Origin: Gammaproteobacteria bacterium
GTDB lineage: Bacteria; Pseudomonadota; Gammaproteobacteria; Thiohalomonadales; Thiohalomonadaceae
Length of the DNA: 48,349 bases
Direction of reading: 5' to 3'
Assembly: GCA_023228645.1 (NCBI GenBank)
Contig: JALOAT010000027.1
Coordinates: 1 to 48,349, forward strand
Shown here: piece by piece, positions 27,237 to 36,066 of the stretch
How the letters are laid out: the number at the start of each line of letters is the position of its first letter
How positions within the stretch are numbered: position 1 is the stretch's first letter
Translations under genes and position numbers: made by a program
Notes under the pieces: generated by a model
Seen by the model: only the letters and a program-made list of their open reading frames with translations
What the model was told of the DNA's origin: nothing
Databases searched by the model: none

Positions 27237-27772
27237 AGGCGCGTTTTCTCATCCCGCTGGTTTTTTTCGTTGGACTCATTGTCCTGTTCTTGATCGGGCT
27301 GGGCCTCAATCCGCGCGAGGTCCCTTCGCCCCTCATCGACAAGCCCGTTCCGGAATTCGCCTTGCCACGCCTCCACGATGCCAACCAACAGCTACGCAGC
27401 GCCGACCTGCGCCAAGGCGACGTGGTGTTGTTGAATGTATGGGCGAGTTGGTGCACGGCATGCCGTGAGGAGCACCCGTTCCTGATGGAATTGGCGAGGA
27501 GGGGCGAGATCACCGTCTACGGCCTGAACTACAAGGACGAGCGTTCCGAGGCACTGCGGCTTCTGAAGCGCGACGGCGATCCCTATGTGGCCAGCGCCTT
27601 CGATCACGATGGCCGCGTGGGTATCGACTGGGGCGTCTACGGCGTGCCCGAGACCTTTCTCATCGATGGTGCGGGCCGGATTCGGCACAAGCACATTGGG
27701 CCGCTCTCGTTTCATGCCTGGCAGAACAAGATCCAACCGCTGATCGCGCAGATAAGGGCAGAGCGGAAATGA
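27233..27772 (+). CDS. ccmG: thiol:disulfide interchange protein CcmG/DsbE
   Basis: Membrane-anchored periplasmic thioredoxin that keeps apocytochrome cysteines reduced. The 179-residue protein has one N-terminal helix (about 6-24), then a thioredoxin fold with active site WCTAC (Cys74, Cys77) and the cis-proline loop YGVPETFLID. The active-site dipeptide TA differs from the common PT/PS. It overlaps both neighbours by four bases. Confidence 0.92.
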   Translation: MKARFLIPLVFFVGLIVLFLIGLGLNPREVPSPLIDKPVPEFALPRLHDANQQLRSADLRQGDVVLLNVWASWCTACREEHPFLMELARRGEITVYGLNYKDERSEALRLLKRDGDPYVASAFDHDGRVGIDWGVYGVPETFLIDGAGRIRHKHIGPLSFHAWQNKIQPLIAQIRAERK

Positions 27773-28245
27773 CGCGTTTAATTCTCGCCATGTTGCTGTC
27801 TGTGTGTACGGGTTTCGCCGCGGCGGCCATCGACGCCTATCCGTTCGATAGCCCGGAAAAAGAGGCCATGTTCCAACGGCTGTCGCAGGAGTTACGCTGC
27901 CTGGTATGCCAGAACCAGAACCTTGCCGATTCCAATGCCGAGCTGGCCCAGGATCTTCGCCGGGAGATCTACCGGATGGTGGCCGCCGGACAGGACGAGC
28001 GTGCGGTGATCGATTTCATGGTTGCCCGTTACGGCGATTTCGTGCTGTACCGTCCTGCGGTGAACACGACCACTTACGTGCTCTGGATCGGGCCGTTCGC
28101 CCTGCTCGTGCTCGGCGCCGCAACACTGTTGATCATGATCCGCAACCGCGCCGCGGCGGACGGGGACAGGGAACTCTCCGCCGAGGAACGCCAACACCTG
28201 CAAAGCCTGCTGAACACCGCTCGGGAAGAGGGGCCGCACCCATGA
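27769..28245 (+). CDS. ccmH: cytochrome c maturation protein CcmH
   Basis: Thiol oxidoreductase presenting the apocytochrome to CcmF. The 158-residue protein has a signal peptide, the conserved LRCLVCQNQNLADSNAELA block with Cys44 and Cys47, and a C-terminal membrane helix (about 104-126). This is the short, CcmL-type CcmH; the TPR part is a separate gene, ccmI, which overlaps its stop. Confidence 0.92.
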   Translation: MTRLILAMLLSVCTGFAAAAIDAYPFDSPEKEAMFQRLSQELRCLVCQNQNLADSNAELAQDLRREIYRMVAAGQDERAVIDFMVARYGDFVLYRPAVNTTTYVLWIGPFALLVLGAATLLIMIRNRAAADGDRELSAEERQHLQSLLNTAREEGPHP

Positions 28246-29090
28246 TCACGTTCTGGTTCGGTGCCATGCTCATGGCGGCAGTCACGCTCACGCTGCTCAT
28301 TCCGCCCCTGCTCGGGCGCGGGCGATGGGCCGGGGTGGATAGGGATCGCCTGAATGTCAGTCTCTACGAGGATCGCCTTGCCGAACTTTCACAGGAGCTC
28401 GCGGACGATGAGATTACCGCCGAGCAACTCGCGGTCGCGCGACGGGAATTGCAGCGCGAGCTGCTGAACACAACCACAGGTGAAGATGCATCGTCAGGCC
28501 CGGCCAAGTCTGGCCGCTGGGCCGCTCTCGTGGTGGGCTCCGCTGTACCGCTGCTGGCGGTGGTTCTCTACTGGCAGATCGGCGCGCCACAGGTGGCGCA
28601 GCATCCGCATGCGGCCACCGAGCAAATGCCGGACGACATGAACAATCTCGTCGCGGCGCTGCAACAGCGTCTCGAGAGAAATCCCAACGACACCGAGGGC
28701 TGGAAGCTGCTCGGTCGCACCTTGCTATTCATGGAACGTATCGACGAGGCAGGGTGGGCGATCGGTCGCGCCATCGAGATGGCAGGGTCCGAGGCGGATC
28801 CCGATCTACTGGCCGAGTACGCAGACATCCTCTCCTTCTCCCAGGGCGGTTCATTGGAGGGTGAACCCATCCGCTGGGTGCGGCAGGCGCTGGCCGTGAA
28901 CCCCGATACCCCACGTGCCCTGTGGCTCGCCGGAATGCACGCCTATGAACTCGGTGACCTCCACACAGCGCTGAAGCACTGGCGGCATCTGCTGACACGG
29001 CTTCCGCCTGAAGACGAGTCCACCGCCGCGCTACGCGCCACCATCGCCGAGACCGAAGCCGGGATTGCACGCGGGCTCCCATCCCCGTAG
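28242..29090 (+). CDS. ccmI: cytochrome c maturation TPR protein CcmI
   Basis: Apocytochrome chaperone. The 282-residue protein has two membrane helices (about 3-22 and 87-106) enclosing a short cytoplasmic leucine-rich region (SLYEDRLAELSQELADDEIT), then a periplasmic TPR domain (about 125-282, e.g. DTEGWKLLGRTLLFMERIDEA and NPDTPRALWLAGMHAYELGD). It closes the ccm operon; its TAG stop lies inside a GTAGGAGCCC repeat. Confidence 0.9.
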   Translation: MITFWFGAMLMAAVTLTLLIPPLLGRGRWAGVDRDRLNVSLYEDRLAELSQELADDEITAEQLAVARRELQRELLNTTTGEDASSGPAKSGRWAALVVGSAVPLLAVVLYWQIGAPQVAQHPHAATEQMPDDMNNLVAALQQRLERNPNDTEGWKLLGRTLLFMERIDEAGWAIGRAIEMAGSEADPDLLAEYADILSFSQGGSLEGEPIRWVRQALAVNPDTPRALWLAGMHAYELGDLHTALKHWRHLLTRLPPEDESTAALRATIAETEAGIARGLPSP

Positions 29091-29113
29091 GAGCCCGGCC
29101 GGCGGGCGATTTT
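29087..29113 (+). repeat. GTAGGAGCCC-type REP element with hairpin
   Basis: GTAGGAGCCCGGCCGGCGGG followed by CGATTTT. GCCCG and CGGGC (29093-29107) pair around a five-base loop, followed by a short T-run, so the element may also terminate ccm transcription. Related elements occur inverted at 39945-39972 and 44600-44618. Confidence 0.55.
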
Positions 29114-29290
29114 CCAGCGGCGCCATTGGATCAACATGGAGATGATGGCCAGCGACGCCGGTTGAGAAAATGTCTTGCCGCTGCGCGTGCAATGACTGAC
29201 ATGCGCTACGCGCAAAACCTCGGCGCCGCGCGACATCGTGCACCCGCTCGCAGTGACAAGTGCTGCCTGCTTGGGTTCCTCGCAACTTTA

Positions 29291-29360
29291 GGGAAGCGCT
29301 GAATAAAGCCATCCTGGCTTCTCAGCGCACGGCGAGCAGCAACAAGCGCGGTTTTTGCTC
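29291..29360 (-). repeat. hairpin-rich repeat, related to 39807-39880 in opposite orientation
   Basis: Read on the minus strand it runs AGCAAAAACCGCGCTTGTTG, then GTGCGCTGAGAAGCCAGGAT and ends AGCGCTTCCC. The plus strand at 39807-39880 has AGCAAAAACCACGCTTTTTG, then TTGCGCTGAGAAAGTACGGA and GGCGCTTG. The copies therefore face each other across the nir cluster. It also forms GCGCTGA/TCAGCGC on its own. Confidence 0.5.
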
Positions 29361-29818
29361 GCCTTCAATTTGGACCGGATTAAGCAGACGAAAATGGCGG
29401 CACATCCATGTGCCGCAGTGAACGCTGATTACTCCACGATTCCTTAGTGGCGCAACATGCGAAGCGCGCTCACACGGGGCATGAAGGTCTGCAGGTGGTA
29501 CCAGGTGAACCGTGTGGGCACGAAGTGTTCGCCGGATGACTACGCACACGATCTGACATCGCCATCCGATGTTCCACGTTGGCAGCGCGGCGCCGGACGC
29601 ATCCATTTTTTTCCTGCGATGCGCGTCGCGATTCCCATTTCTGTGCAAGAAAAAAAATCGTTGCCAGCCCCACCGAGCACCTCGATACGTCGTTCATACA
29701 AAGTCAAACGCAGGACATTCATCGGCTTCTGTTACTCCTGAATTTTCATGACAAAGGCAGATATTTGTTATGAATACGGATTTTGCTTACGAGAAATGAA
29801 GCGTGTGTCATGAGCCTC

Positions 29819-29832
29819 TTGATCAACATCAA
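29819..29832 (+). promoter_or_regulatory. FNR/DNR-type binding site upstream of nirS
   Basis: TTGATCAACATCAA is a perfect match to TTGATnnnnATCAA. It is centred at 29825.5, 84 bases before the nirS start codon. Sites of this type drive denitrification genes through FNR, ANR or DNR in response to low oxygen and nitric oxide; which regulator acts here cannot be told. No clear -10 hexamer is visible at the ideal distance. Confidence 0.8.
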
Positions 29833-29909
29833 GGAGCGCGTAGTAACCACTCAATGAAAGTGTGTTACACCGGATGTGTGTCCGGCGTAGTGACCAGGGA
29901 GAATGTCTG

Positions 29910-31577
29910 ATGAAGCGCTCTGTATTCGCATTAACAAGCCTGGCGTTGATGATCGCCGGGCCCAGTATTTCACTTGCGTCAGCTGGGGGACCGACGCTTT
30001 CACCGGAAGCAAAAGCTGCCAGCGCCAAGATCTATTTCGAACGTTGCGCGGGCTGCCATGGCATGCTGCGCAAGGGTGCGACCGGTAAGAACCTCGAACC
30101 GCTGACGACCACCAAGAAGCCCGATGGCACGGTTGTGGAGGGCGGTACGATCAAGCTCGGCCAGAAACGGCTTGAGAAGCTCATCGCCTATGGAACGGAA
30201 GGCGGCATGGTCAACTTCGACGATATCCTCACCAAAGAGGAAATCAAGAATATGGCCACCTACATCCAGATGCAGCCCGACACCCCCCCCGAGTGGGGCA
30301 TGAAAGACATGCGCGCCAGTTGGAAAGTCATGGTGCCGCCCGAGAAGCGTCCCAAGAAGCAGATGAACAAGGTCAACCTGAAAAACATCTTCTCGGTGAC
30401 CTTGCGCGACACCGGTGAAGTCGCACTCATCGACGGCGACACGAAGGAAATTTGGGGTGTGGTGAAGACCGGTTACGCGGTGCACATCTCGCGTCTGTCG
30501 GCGTCCGGCCGCTACGTCTACGTCATCGGTCGCGACGGCAAGCTTGACCTCATCGACATGTGGTTCGAAAAGCCGACCATCGTTGCAACGATCAAGGTGG
30601 GCCTCGAAGCGCGTTCGGTCGATACCTCGAAGTACAAGGGCTATGAAGACAAGTATGCGATCGCGGGTTCCTACTGGCCGCCGCAGTACGTGATCATGGA
30701 CGGCGATACGCTTGAGCCGAGGAAGCTGGTTTCAACGCGCAGCATTACGGTCGACGGCGAGTATCACCCCGAGCCGCGCGTGGCCTCCATCGTGGCCTCC
30801 CCGCACAAGCCGGAGTGGGTGGTTAATCTCAAAGAAACCGGCCTGATCCAGTTGGTCGATTACTCGGATATCAAGAATCTGAAGACCACAACCATCGAAT
30901 CCGCTCCGTTCCTGCATGACGGCGGTTGGGACGCCAGCAAACGCTACTTCCTGGTGGCTGCGAATGCCTCCGACAAGGTGGCGGTAGTCGACACCAAGGA
31001 GGGCAAGCTTGCCGCCCTGGTCGACACCAAGTCCAAGCCGCACCCCGGCCGTGGCGCCAACTTCGTCCATCCGAAGTACGGCCCGGTGTGGGCGACCTCG
31101 CACCTTGGTTCCGACGTGATCACCCTCATCGGCACCGACCCCAAGAAGCACAAGCAGTATGCATGGAAGGTGGTCGAGGAGCTGAAGAACCACGGCGGCG
31201 GTTCGCTGTTCGTCAAGACCCACCCGAAGTCGAAGAACCTGTGGGCCGACGCACCGCTCAACCCCGAGCCGGAAGTCGCCGAGTCGGTAACGGTGTACGA
31301 CATCAACAACCTCTCCAAGGGGCCTGAAATCATCAACATCGCCGAGATGGCGAACCTCGGCACCACCAAGGGCACGAAGCGCGTGGTGCATGGCGAGTAC
31401 AGCGCTGACGGCTCGGAGATCTGGTTTTCGGTCTGGGTTGGCAACAAGACCGAGCAGTCGGCCATTGTTGTCATCGATGACAAGACCCGCAAGCTGAAGA
31501 AGGTGATCAAGGATTCCAGGATCATCACGCCGACGGGTAAGTTCAACGTCTACAACACGCAGCACGACATCTATTGA
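29910..31577 (+). CDS. nirS: cytochrome cd1 nitrite reductase (NO-forming)
   Basis: Periplasmic enzyme reducing nitrite to nitric oxide. The 555-residue precursor has a signal peptide (ending LASA), a cytochrome c domain with CAGCH (Cys46-His50), and an eight-bladed d1-heme propeller. His192 (GYAVHISR) is the likely axial d1 ligand; His299 (SPHKPEW) and His336 (FLHDGGW) are candidate active-site histidines. The C-terminus ITPTGKFNVYNTQHD is typical of NirS. ATG 29910 gives the proper signal peptide; GGGAGAA lies upstream. Confidence 0.96.
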   Translation: MKRSVFALTSLALMIAGPSISLASAGGPTLSPEAKAASAKIYFERCAGCHGMLRKGATGKNLEPLTTTKKPDGTVVEGGTIKLGQKRLEKLIAYGTEGGMVNFDDILTKEEIKNMATYIQMQPDTPPEWGMKDMRASWKVMVPPEKRPKKQMNKVNLKNIFSVTLRDTGEVALIDGDTKEIWGVVKTGYAVHISRLSASGRYVYVIGRDGKLDLIDMWFEKPTIVATIKVGLEARSVDTSKYKGYEDKYAIAGSYWPPQYVIMDGDTLEPRKLVSTRSITVDGEYHPEPRVASIVASPHKPEWVVNLKETGLIQLVDYSDIKNLKTTTIESAPFLHDGGWDASKRYFLVAANASDKVAVVDTKEGKLAALVDTKSKPHPGRGANFVHPKYGPVWATSHLGSDVITLIGTDPKKHKQYAWKVVEELKNHGGGSLFVKTHPKSKNLWADAPLNPEPEVAESVTVYDINNLSKGPEIINIAEMANLGTTKGTKRVVHGEYSADGSEIWFSVWVGNKTEQSAIVVIDDKTRKLKKVIKDSRIITPTGKFNVYNTQHDIY

Positions 31578-31586
31578 TGTGGCAGG

Positions 31587-31613
31587 CCCACCCCGGGACA
31601 TGCCCGGGGTGGG
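31587..31613 (+). terminator. strong hairpin between nirS and nirT
   Basis: CCCACCCCGGG (31587-31597) and CCCGGGGTGGG (31603-31613) form a perfect 11-bp stem with loop ACATG, ten bases after the nirS stop. There is no T-run, so it may be a processing barrier that raises nirS mRNA over the downstream genes rather than a full terminator. Confidence 0.6.
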
Positions 31614-31697
31614 TGTCTGCAAGTGATGCAGTTCGGCGCGGTGCGCTTGCGCGGCGGAGCCGGGCCGGGCGAGTGCGCTTTAGCGAGGTTATAGACA

Positions 31698-32327
31698 ATG
31701 ACGACAAACACTCTTTCCAACCCAGAAACATCCCGCAACACCATGAAACGTCTGTGGGCCACATTGCGCCGCCCGAGTTCCCGTTGGTCGATGTTGACGC
31801 TGCTCGTGGCCGGTGGCATCGGGGGAATCGTCTTCTGGGGTGGATTCAACACGGGGATGGAGGCGACCAACACACTGAACTTCTGTATCTCCTGCCATGA
31901 AATGCGCGACACCGTGTATCAGGAATACAAACAGACGATTCACTACTCGAATCGCACAGGCGTGCGTGCGGCGTGCTCCGACTGTCACGTACCGAAAGAC
32001 TGGACGCACAAAATCGTACGAAAGATTCAGGCGAGCAAGGAACTCTACGGAAAGATCACGGGAAGCATCGACACTCCGGAAAAGTTCGAGGCGAAACGTT
32101 TGACGCTGGCGCAGCGTGAATGGAATCGCATGAAGGCGAACGATTCGCGTGAATGCCGCAATTGCCACAGCTTCGAGGGCATGAATGCCGCCGCACAAAA
32201 GGGCCGCGCCATGAAATCCCACGAACTTGCGCAGAAAAAGGGTGAGACCTGTATCGACTGTCACAAGGGAATCGCGCACAAGCCGGTGCACAAGCAGCTT
32301 GAGTCCGATGAGGACGACGAGATCTGA
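31698..32327 (+). CDS. nirT: tetraheme c-type cytochrome, NapC/NirT family
   Basis: Membrane-anchored quinol dehydrogenase that passes electrons to periplasmic reductases. The 209-residue protein has a cytoplasmic N-terminus, one membrane helix (about 33-50) and four CxxCH sites: CISCH (63-67), CSDCH (93-97), CRNCH (153-157) and CIDCH (185-189), the NapC/NirT pattern. The acidic C-terminal tail (ESDEDDEI) is short. M16 is an alternative start. Its place after nirS matches the nirST order of Pseudomonas stutzeri. Confidence 0.92.
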   Translation: MTTNTLSNPETSRNTMKRLWATLRRPSSRWSMLTLLVAGGIGGIVFWGGFNTGMEATNTLNFCISCHEMRDTVYQEYKQTIHYSNRTGVRAACSDCHVPKDWTHKIVRKIQASKELYGKITGSIDTPEKFEAKRLTLAQREWNRMKANDSRECRNCHSFEGMNAAAQKGRAMKSHELAQKKGETCIDCHKGIAHKPVHKQLESDEDDEI

Positions 32328-32367
32328 TGCAGCGGCAGGGACGGTCCATCAGTCACGAGGAGAAACC

Positions 32368-33360
32368 ATGAAAGTATCCAAGTCGAGTGTATTCATGCTC
32401 ACGCTGGTTGCCGGTACATTGACCGGTACTGCACACGCCGCGCCCGACTGGGGCAAGGTGCCAGCAAGGAATGTCACCGTGTTTTATCCCGGCAATTCAG
32501 GCCTCGAATGGGTCATGAAAGGCGTCGATCACAGCGGCGCCAGGGCGGTGAAGGGCGGTGAAACCTGTGCGGGCTGCCACGATAAAGAGGCGGCGGATAT
32601 CGGCAGGAAGATCGTTTCCGGTGAGAAACTGGACGCCAGTCCGATCAAAGGTAAGGCGGGAAGCATTCCGGTGAAGGTGCAGGCCGCGCATGACGCGGAG
32701 CATCTCTATGTACGCTTCCAGTGGAAAGCACCGGCCGGCGGCGGCCCGAAAATGGACCCCGCGAATCAGATGAAACTGACGGTCATGATGGATGCGGGCA
32801 AGGTGGAGTACGCCGCCCAGGGCGGATGCTGGGCTACCTGCCACAACGACATGCGCAGCATGGATGACGCGAATGACGAAGCCGCCCGGAAGCACGCCAA
32901 AGCCGGTGCACTTGGTTGGAGCAACGGGGTCACCAAGTACATCAAGGAATCACGCACCACGCTCACCATCAAGGACAAGCCGCGTGGCGGCTGGGACAAG
33001 CTGAAGTCGGATGCCGAAATTGCGGCGGCGCTCAAGGACGGTGCGTTTCTCGATCTCATGCAATTCCGTACAGGAGGCGCGCCTGTTGATGGCTACGTGC
33101 TCGAAAGCCGCCACATGGAGGGCGGTAAGAGCCTCGTCAATGCGGAAGGCAAGAACGAAAACGGGACTTGGACCGTCACGTTCAAGCGCAAGCTGGCTGC
33201 GTCAGGGGTCGGTGACCATACCATACAAACCGGAAATCTCTACAACGTCGGTTTTGCCATTCACGACGATCACACCAACGCGCGCTATCACCATCTCTCC
33301 TTCGGTTACACGCTGGGGCTGGATAACGCAGAGGCCGACATCAATGCGGTCAAGCTGTAA
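32368..33360 (+). CDS. periplasmic c-type cytochrome with ethylbenzene-dehydrogenase-like heme domain (NirB-like)
   Basis: A 330-residue exported protein (signal peptide ending AHAA) with a CAGCH heme site (67-71) and a second, unusual site GCWATCHN (Cys154, Cys158, His159), spaced CxxxCH. The rest resembles the heme-binding domain related to the gamma subunit of ethylbenzene/DMSO dehydrogenases (LYVRFQWKA, DGYVLESRHMEGG, YNVGFAIHDDHTNARYHHLS). By position after nirT it corresponds to the cytochrome c-552 gene nirB of P. stutzeri; I assign it as an electron carrier for NirS by analogy. GAGGAGAAACC precedes ATG 32368. Confidence 0.75.
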   Translation: MKVSKSSVFMLTLVAGTLTGTAHAAPDWGKVPARNVTVFYPGNSGLEWVMKGVDHSGARAVKGGETCAGCHDKEAADIGRKIVSGEKLDASPIKGKAGSIPVKVQAAHDAEHLYVRFQWKAPAGGGPKMDPANQMKLTVMMDAGKVEYAAQGGCWATCHNDMRSMDDANDEAARKHAKAGALGWSNGVTKYIKESRTTLTIKDKPRGGWDKLKSDAEIAAALKDGAFLDLMQFRTGGAPVDGYVLESRHMEGGKSLVNAEGKNENGTWTVTFKRKLAASGVGDHTIQTGNLYNVGFAIHDDHTNARYHHLSFGYTLGLDNAEADINAVKL

Positions 33361-33433
33361 GCGCGTCCTGCGCACTTGACGGTGACACCGAGCCGGGGCG
33401 GTCACGCCGCGCCGGCCTTTTCAGGGGGCGTTC

Positions 33434-33748
33434 ATGAATCGGGTGAGCCTGTTTTTCGTCTGCATCCTCGCAAGTGCCGGAGCGGGCGCGGTGGATATTC
33501 AGCGCCAGGAGGAGTTGCGGAATCTCCTGCTCCAGGACTGCGGCTCGTGCCACGGCATGACGCTTCAGGGTGGACTGGGGCCGTCCCTGAAACCCGAGGC
33601 ACTGACGGGAAAACCGGATGCGTTCCTGGAACACACCATCCTCAACGGGCGCGCCGGCGTGCCGATGCCGCCCTGGCGGGGCATTCTCAGCGAGGCGGAT
33701 GTGACGTGGCTGGTACAAGCACTTCGAAAAGGAGAATTCCATGAATGA
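33434..33748 (+). CDS. nirC: small c-type cytochrome NirC
   Basis: A 104-residue exported monoheme cytochrome c with signal peptide (ending AGAGA), CGSCH (Cys36-His40), and a distal Met in AGVPMPPWRG. In other denitrifiers NirC donates electrons to NirS or serves heme d1 maturation. Its 3' end overlaps nirF by eight bases, and the AAGGAG for nirF lies inside it. Confidence 0.88.
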   Translation: MNRVSLFFVCILASAGAGAVDIQRQEELRNLLLQDCGSCHGMTLQGGLGPSLKPEALTGKPDAFLEHTILNGRAGVPMPPWRGILSEADVTWLVQALRKGEFHE

Positions 33749-34973
33749 ACGCCGGCCATCCCACCCCATCGCGGTGTGTGCCGACACCGCACCCCTGTGC
33801 GTGCGCGGTCGCTTTGCCGTACAGGCGATGGCCTTGTTTGGCGCGCTGCTGTTGAGCGCTTGCGCCGCGCCGCGTGGCACCGGCGATCTCGGTCTTGTGG
33901 TGGAGCGGGCGACAGGCAGTGTGGTGGTGGTGAACTCGAGCACGCAAACCCGCCTGGCTGCCATCAACGGCCTGGGCGATCTGTCCCATGCCTCCATGGT
34001 GTTTTCGCGCGATGAACGGTATGCCTTCGTGTTCGGGCGGGACGGTGGCTTGACCAAGGTCGACCTGTTGGCCGAGCGTGTGGTGAAACGGGTAATCCAG
34101 GCCGGCAACAGTATTGGCGGTTCCATCTCGCAGAGCGGACGTCTGCTCGCCGTGGCCAATTACGAGCCGGGCGGTGTGAAGATCTTCGATACCGCGACCT
34201 TGACCTTGCTCGCCGACATTCCCGCCGAATACGACGGTGGACGCTCCAAGGTGGTCGGCCTTGCCGATGCGCCGGGCGAACGCTTCGTGTTCTCGCTTTA
34301 CGACGCGGGCGAGATCTGGGTCGCCGACCTGGCCGATCCCAATCATCCGACGATCCGCCGCTTCAAGGACGTAGGCCGTTTTCCCTACGATGCGCTCATC
34401 ACCCCGGATGGCCGCCATTACCTGGCCGGTTTATTCGGTGAAGACGGCATCGCAATGCTCGATTTGTGGAACCTGGATGCTGGCCCACAGCGGATTCTCG
34501 CAGGTTACGGCCGCGGCGAAGAACCACGTCCGGTATACAAGATGCCCCACCTGCGCGGCTGGGCCATTGCCGGTGACTACGCCTTCCTGCCTGCCGTCGG
34601 TCGCGACGAGGTGCTGGTCGTCGATCGCAGGACATGGCAGGAGGCCGGCCGCATCCCGGTGCAGGGGCAGCCGGTGTTCGTAATGGGGCGACCGGACGGC
34701 CGTCACGTCTGGGTGAGCTTCGCCTATCCGAAGAACAGCGCCGTCCAGGTCATCGATACCACCACCATGCAGGTGATCAGGACTCTTCAGCCGGGCAATG
34801 TGGTGTTGCACATGGAGTTCACACCGCGGGGCGAACATATCTGGATGTCGTTGCGGGAAGACCACATGGCCAAGGTCTACGACACGGCCACGTTCGAGGA
34901 ACTGGCTGCTGTGCCGGCGCAGAGCCCTAGCGGAATCTTCTTCACGGCGCGTGCCCATCGCACAGGCCTTTGA
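33741..34973 (+). CDS. nirF: heme d1 biosynthesis protein NirF (lipoprotein)
   Basis: A 410-residue protein with a d1-type beta-propeller fold, acting in the periplasm at a late step of heme d1 synthesis. The N-terminus ends in a lipobox-like LLLSAC (Cys41), so it is probably membrane-tethered. The charged extension before the hydrophobic stretch is longer than usual, but AAGGAG seven bases before ATG 33741 supports this start. NirF-type blocks include GDLGLVVERATGSVVVVNSS and VLHMEFTPRGEHIWMSLRED. Confidence 0.92.
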   Translation: MNERRPSHPIAVCADTAPLCVRGRFAVQAMALFGALLLSACAAPRGTGDLGLVVERATGSVVVVNSSTQTRLAAINGLGDLSHASMVFSRDERYAFVFGRDGGLTKVDLLAERVVKRVIQAGNSIGGSISQSGRLLAVANYEPGGVKIFDTATLTLLADIPAEYDGGRSKVVGLADAPGERFVFSLYDAGEIWVADLADPNHPTIRRFKDVGRFPYDALITPDGRHYLAGLFGEDGIAMLDLWNLDAGPQRILAGYGRGEEPRPVYKMPHLRGWAIAGDYAFLPAVGRDEVLVVDRRTWQEAGRIPVQGQPVFVMGRPDGRHVWVSFAYPKNSAVQVIDTTTMQVIRTLQPGNVVLHMEFTPRGEHIWMSLREDHMAKVYDTATFEELAAVPAQSPSGIFFTARAHRTGL

Positions 34974-35010
34974 GCTTGCGCAGTGTGTCTTGTTAGGGAG
35001 GAGGGGAACG

Positions 35011-36066
35011 ATGGAAGCCAGCGATGCAGACAACAGACTCCATAACGTGGAGCGCAAGTTGTTGGACACCTTCCAGCATGGCGTACCCGTAGTGGCACGG
35101 CCCTTCGCGGCCATGGCAGAGCGTGTTGGAAGCAGCGAATCCGCTGTCATCACGGCGCTGCAACGGCTCAAGGGGGCCGGCATCATCAGTCGCGTGGGGC
35201 CGGTGTTTCGTCCGCACCGTGTGGGCTGCAGTACGTTGGCAGCCATGGCGGTGCCCGAGACATTGCTGGAAGAAGTGGCCGCGCTGGTCAGCGCCTATGC
35301 CGAGGTAAACCACAACTACGAGCGTGAACACCGCTTCAATCTCTGGTTCGTGGTCACCGCGGCGGATGAGGCGCACCTTGCCACCGTGCTCGAGGACATC
35401 GAGGCGCGCTCCGGGCTGACGGTCATTTCGCTACCCATGCTTGAGGCCTACCACATCGATCTGGGCTTTCCGCTGCGGCAGGGCAGTCACAGCGCGACCT
35501 TGGGGGCATTGCGCGCCACCGCGGACGGGCGGGTGCGCTGCCCCACGGCCATCCGCGGGCCGGTGGACCAGCGCCTGGTTGCAGCCGTCCAGGATGGCTT
35601 GCCACTGGTGCCACGACCCTATGCCGCCGTCGGATACGCCGCGAACATGACGGAGTGGCAGGTGTGTGAGCGCATCGGCGAGTGGCTCAATGACGGTACC
35701 ATCGCACGGCTCGGTATCGTGGTGCGGCATCACGAATTGGGGTACCACGCCAATGGCATGGTGGTGTGGGACGTGCCGGACAACGAAGTGAGTGCGCTGG
35801 GTGCCCGCTTCAGCGGTTATGACTTCGTGACCTTATGCTACCGGCGCCGACGTAGTCCTCCAGACTGGAACTACAACCTGTTCTGCATGATCCACGGCAA
35901 GAGCCGTCACGAAGTGGAGGCGCGGGTGGAAGCACTGGTCGCGGACTGTGGACTCCACGACGTGCCCCATGCCTTGTTGTTCAGTACGCGCCGGTTCAAG
36001 CAGCGGGGCGCCCGCTACATCAACAGCACGACGACACTTGGTAAGGCGGTGGCGAATCATGGATGA
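35011..36066 (+). CDS. nirDL: siroheme decarboxylase subunit, fused NirD-NirL
   Basis: Part of the enzyme that converts siroheme to 12,18-didecarboxysiroheme in heme d1 synthesis. The 351-residue protein is two AsnC/Lrp-like modules in tandem. The first (about 10-155) has HNYEREHRFNLWFV (101-114), the second (about 182-351) has a CYRRRR...DWNYNLFCMIHG block (276-296). Each module has an N-terminal winged-helix part (LLDTFQHGVPVVARPFAAMA; LVAAVQDGLPLVPRPYAAVG). GGGAGGAGGGG precedes ATG 35011. It overlaps nirG by eight bases. Confidence 0.92.
   Translation: MEASDADNRLHNVERKLLDTFQHGVPVVARPFAAMAERVGSSESAVITALQRLKGAGIISRVGPVFRPHRVGCSTLAAMAVPETLLEEVAALVSAYAEVNHNYEREHRFNLWFVVTAADEAHLATVLEDIEARSGLTVISLPMLEAYHIDLGFPLRQGSHSATLGALRATADGRVRCPTAIRGPVDQRLVAAVQDGLPLVPRPYAAVGYAANMTEWQVCERIGEWLNDGTIARLGIVVRHHELGYHANGMVVWDVPDNEVSALGARFSGYDFVTLCYRRRRSPPDWNYNLFCMIHGKSRHEVEARVEALVADCGLHDVPHALLFSTRRFKQRGARYINSTTTLGKAVANHG

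Larger units (their letters stand above)
29091..29909. other. intergenic region between ccm and nir loci
   Basis: About 800 bases without a supportable gene; several frames of 60-94 codons occur but lack codon bias or family resemblance. Contents: the REP element at its left end, a hairpin-rich repeat at 29291-29360 (GCGCTGA/TCAGCGC and GGCGAGCA/TGCTCGCC), a short AT-richer stretch at about 29700-29810, and the FNR/DNR box before nirS. Confidence 0.55.

Noticed and set aside
29457..29741. Plus-strand frame of 94 codons between ccm and nir
   Set aside because: No codon bias, Shine-Dalgarno or family resemblance.
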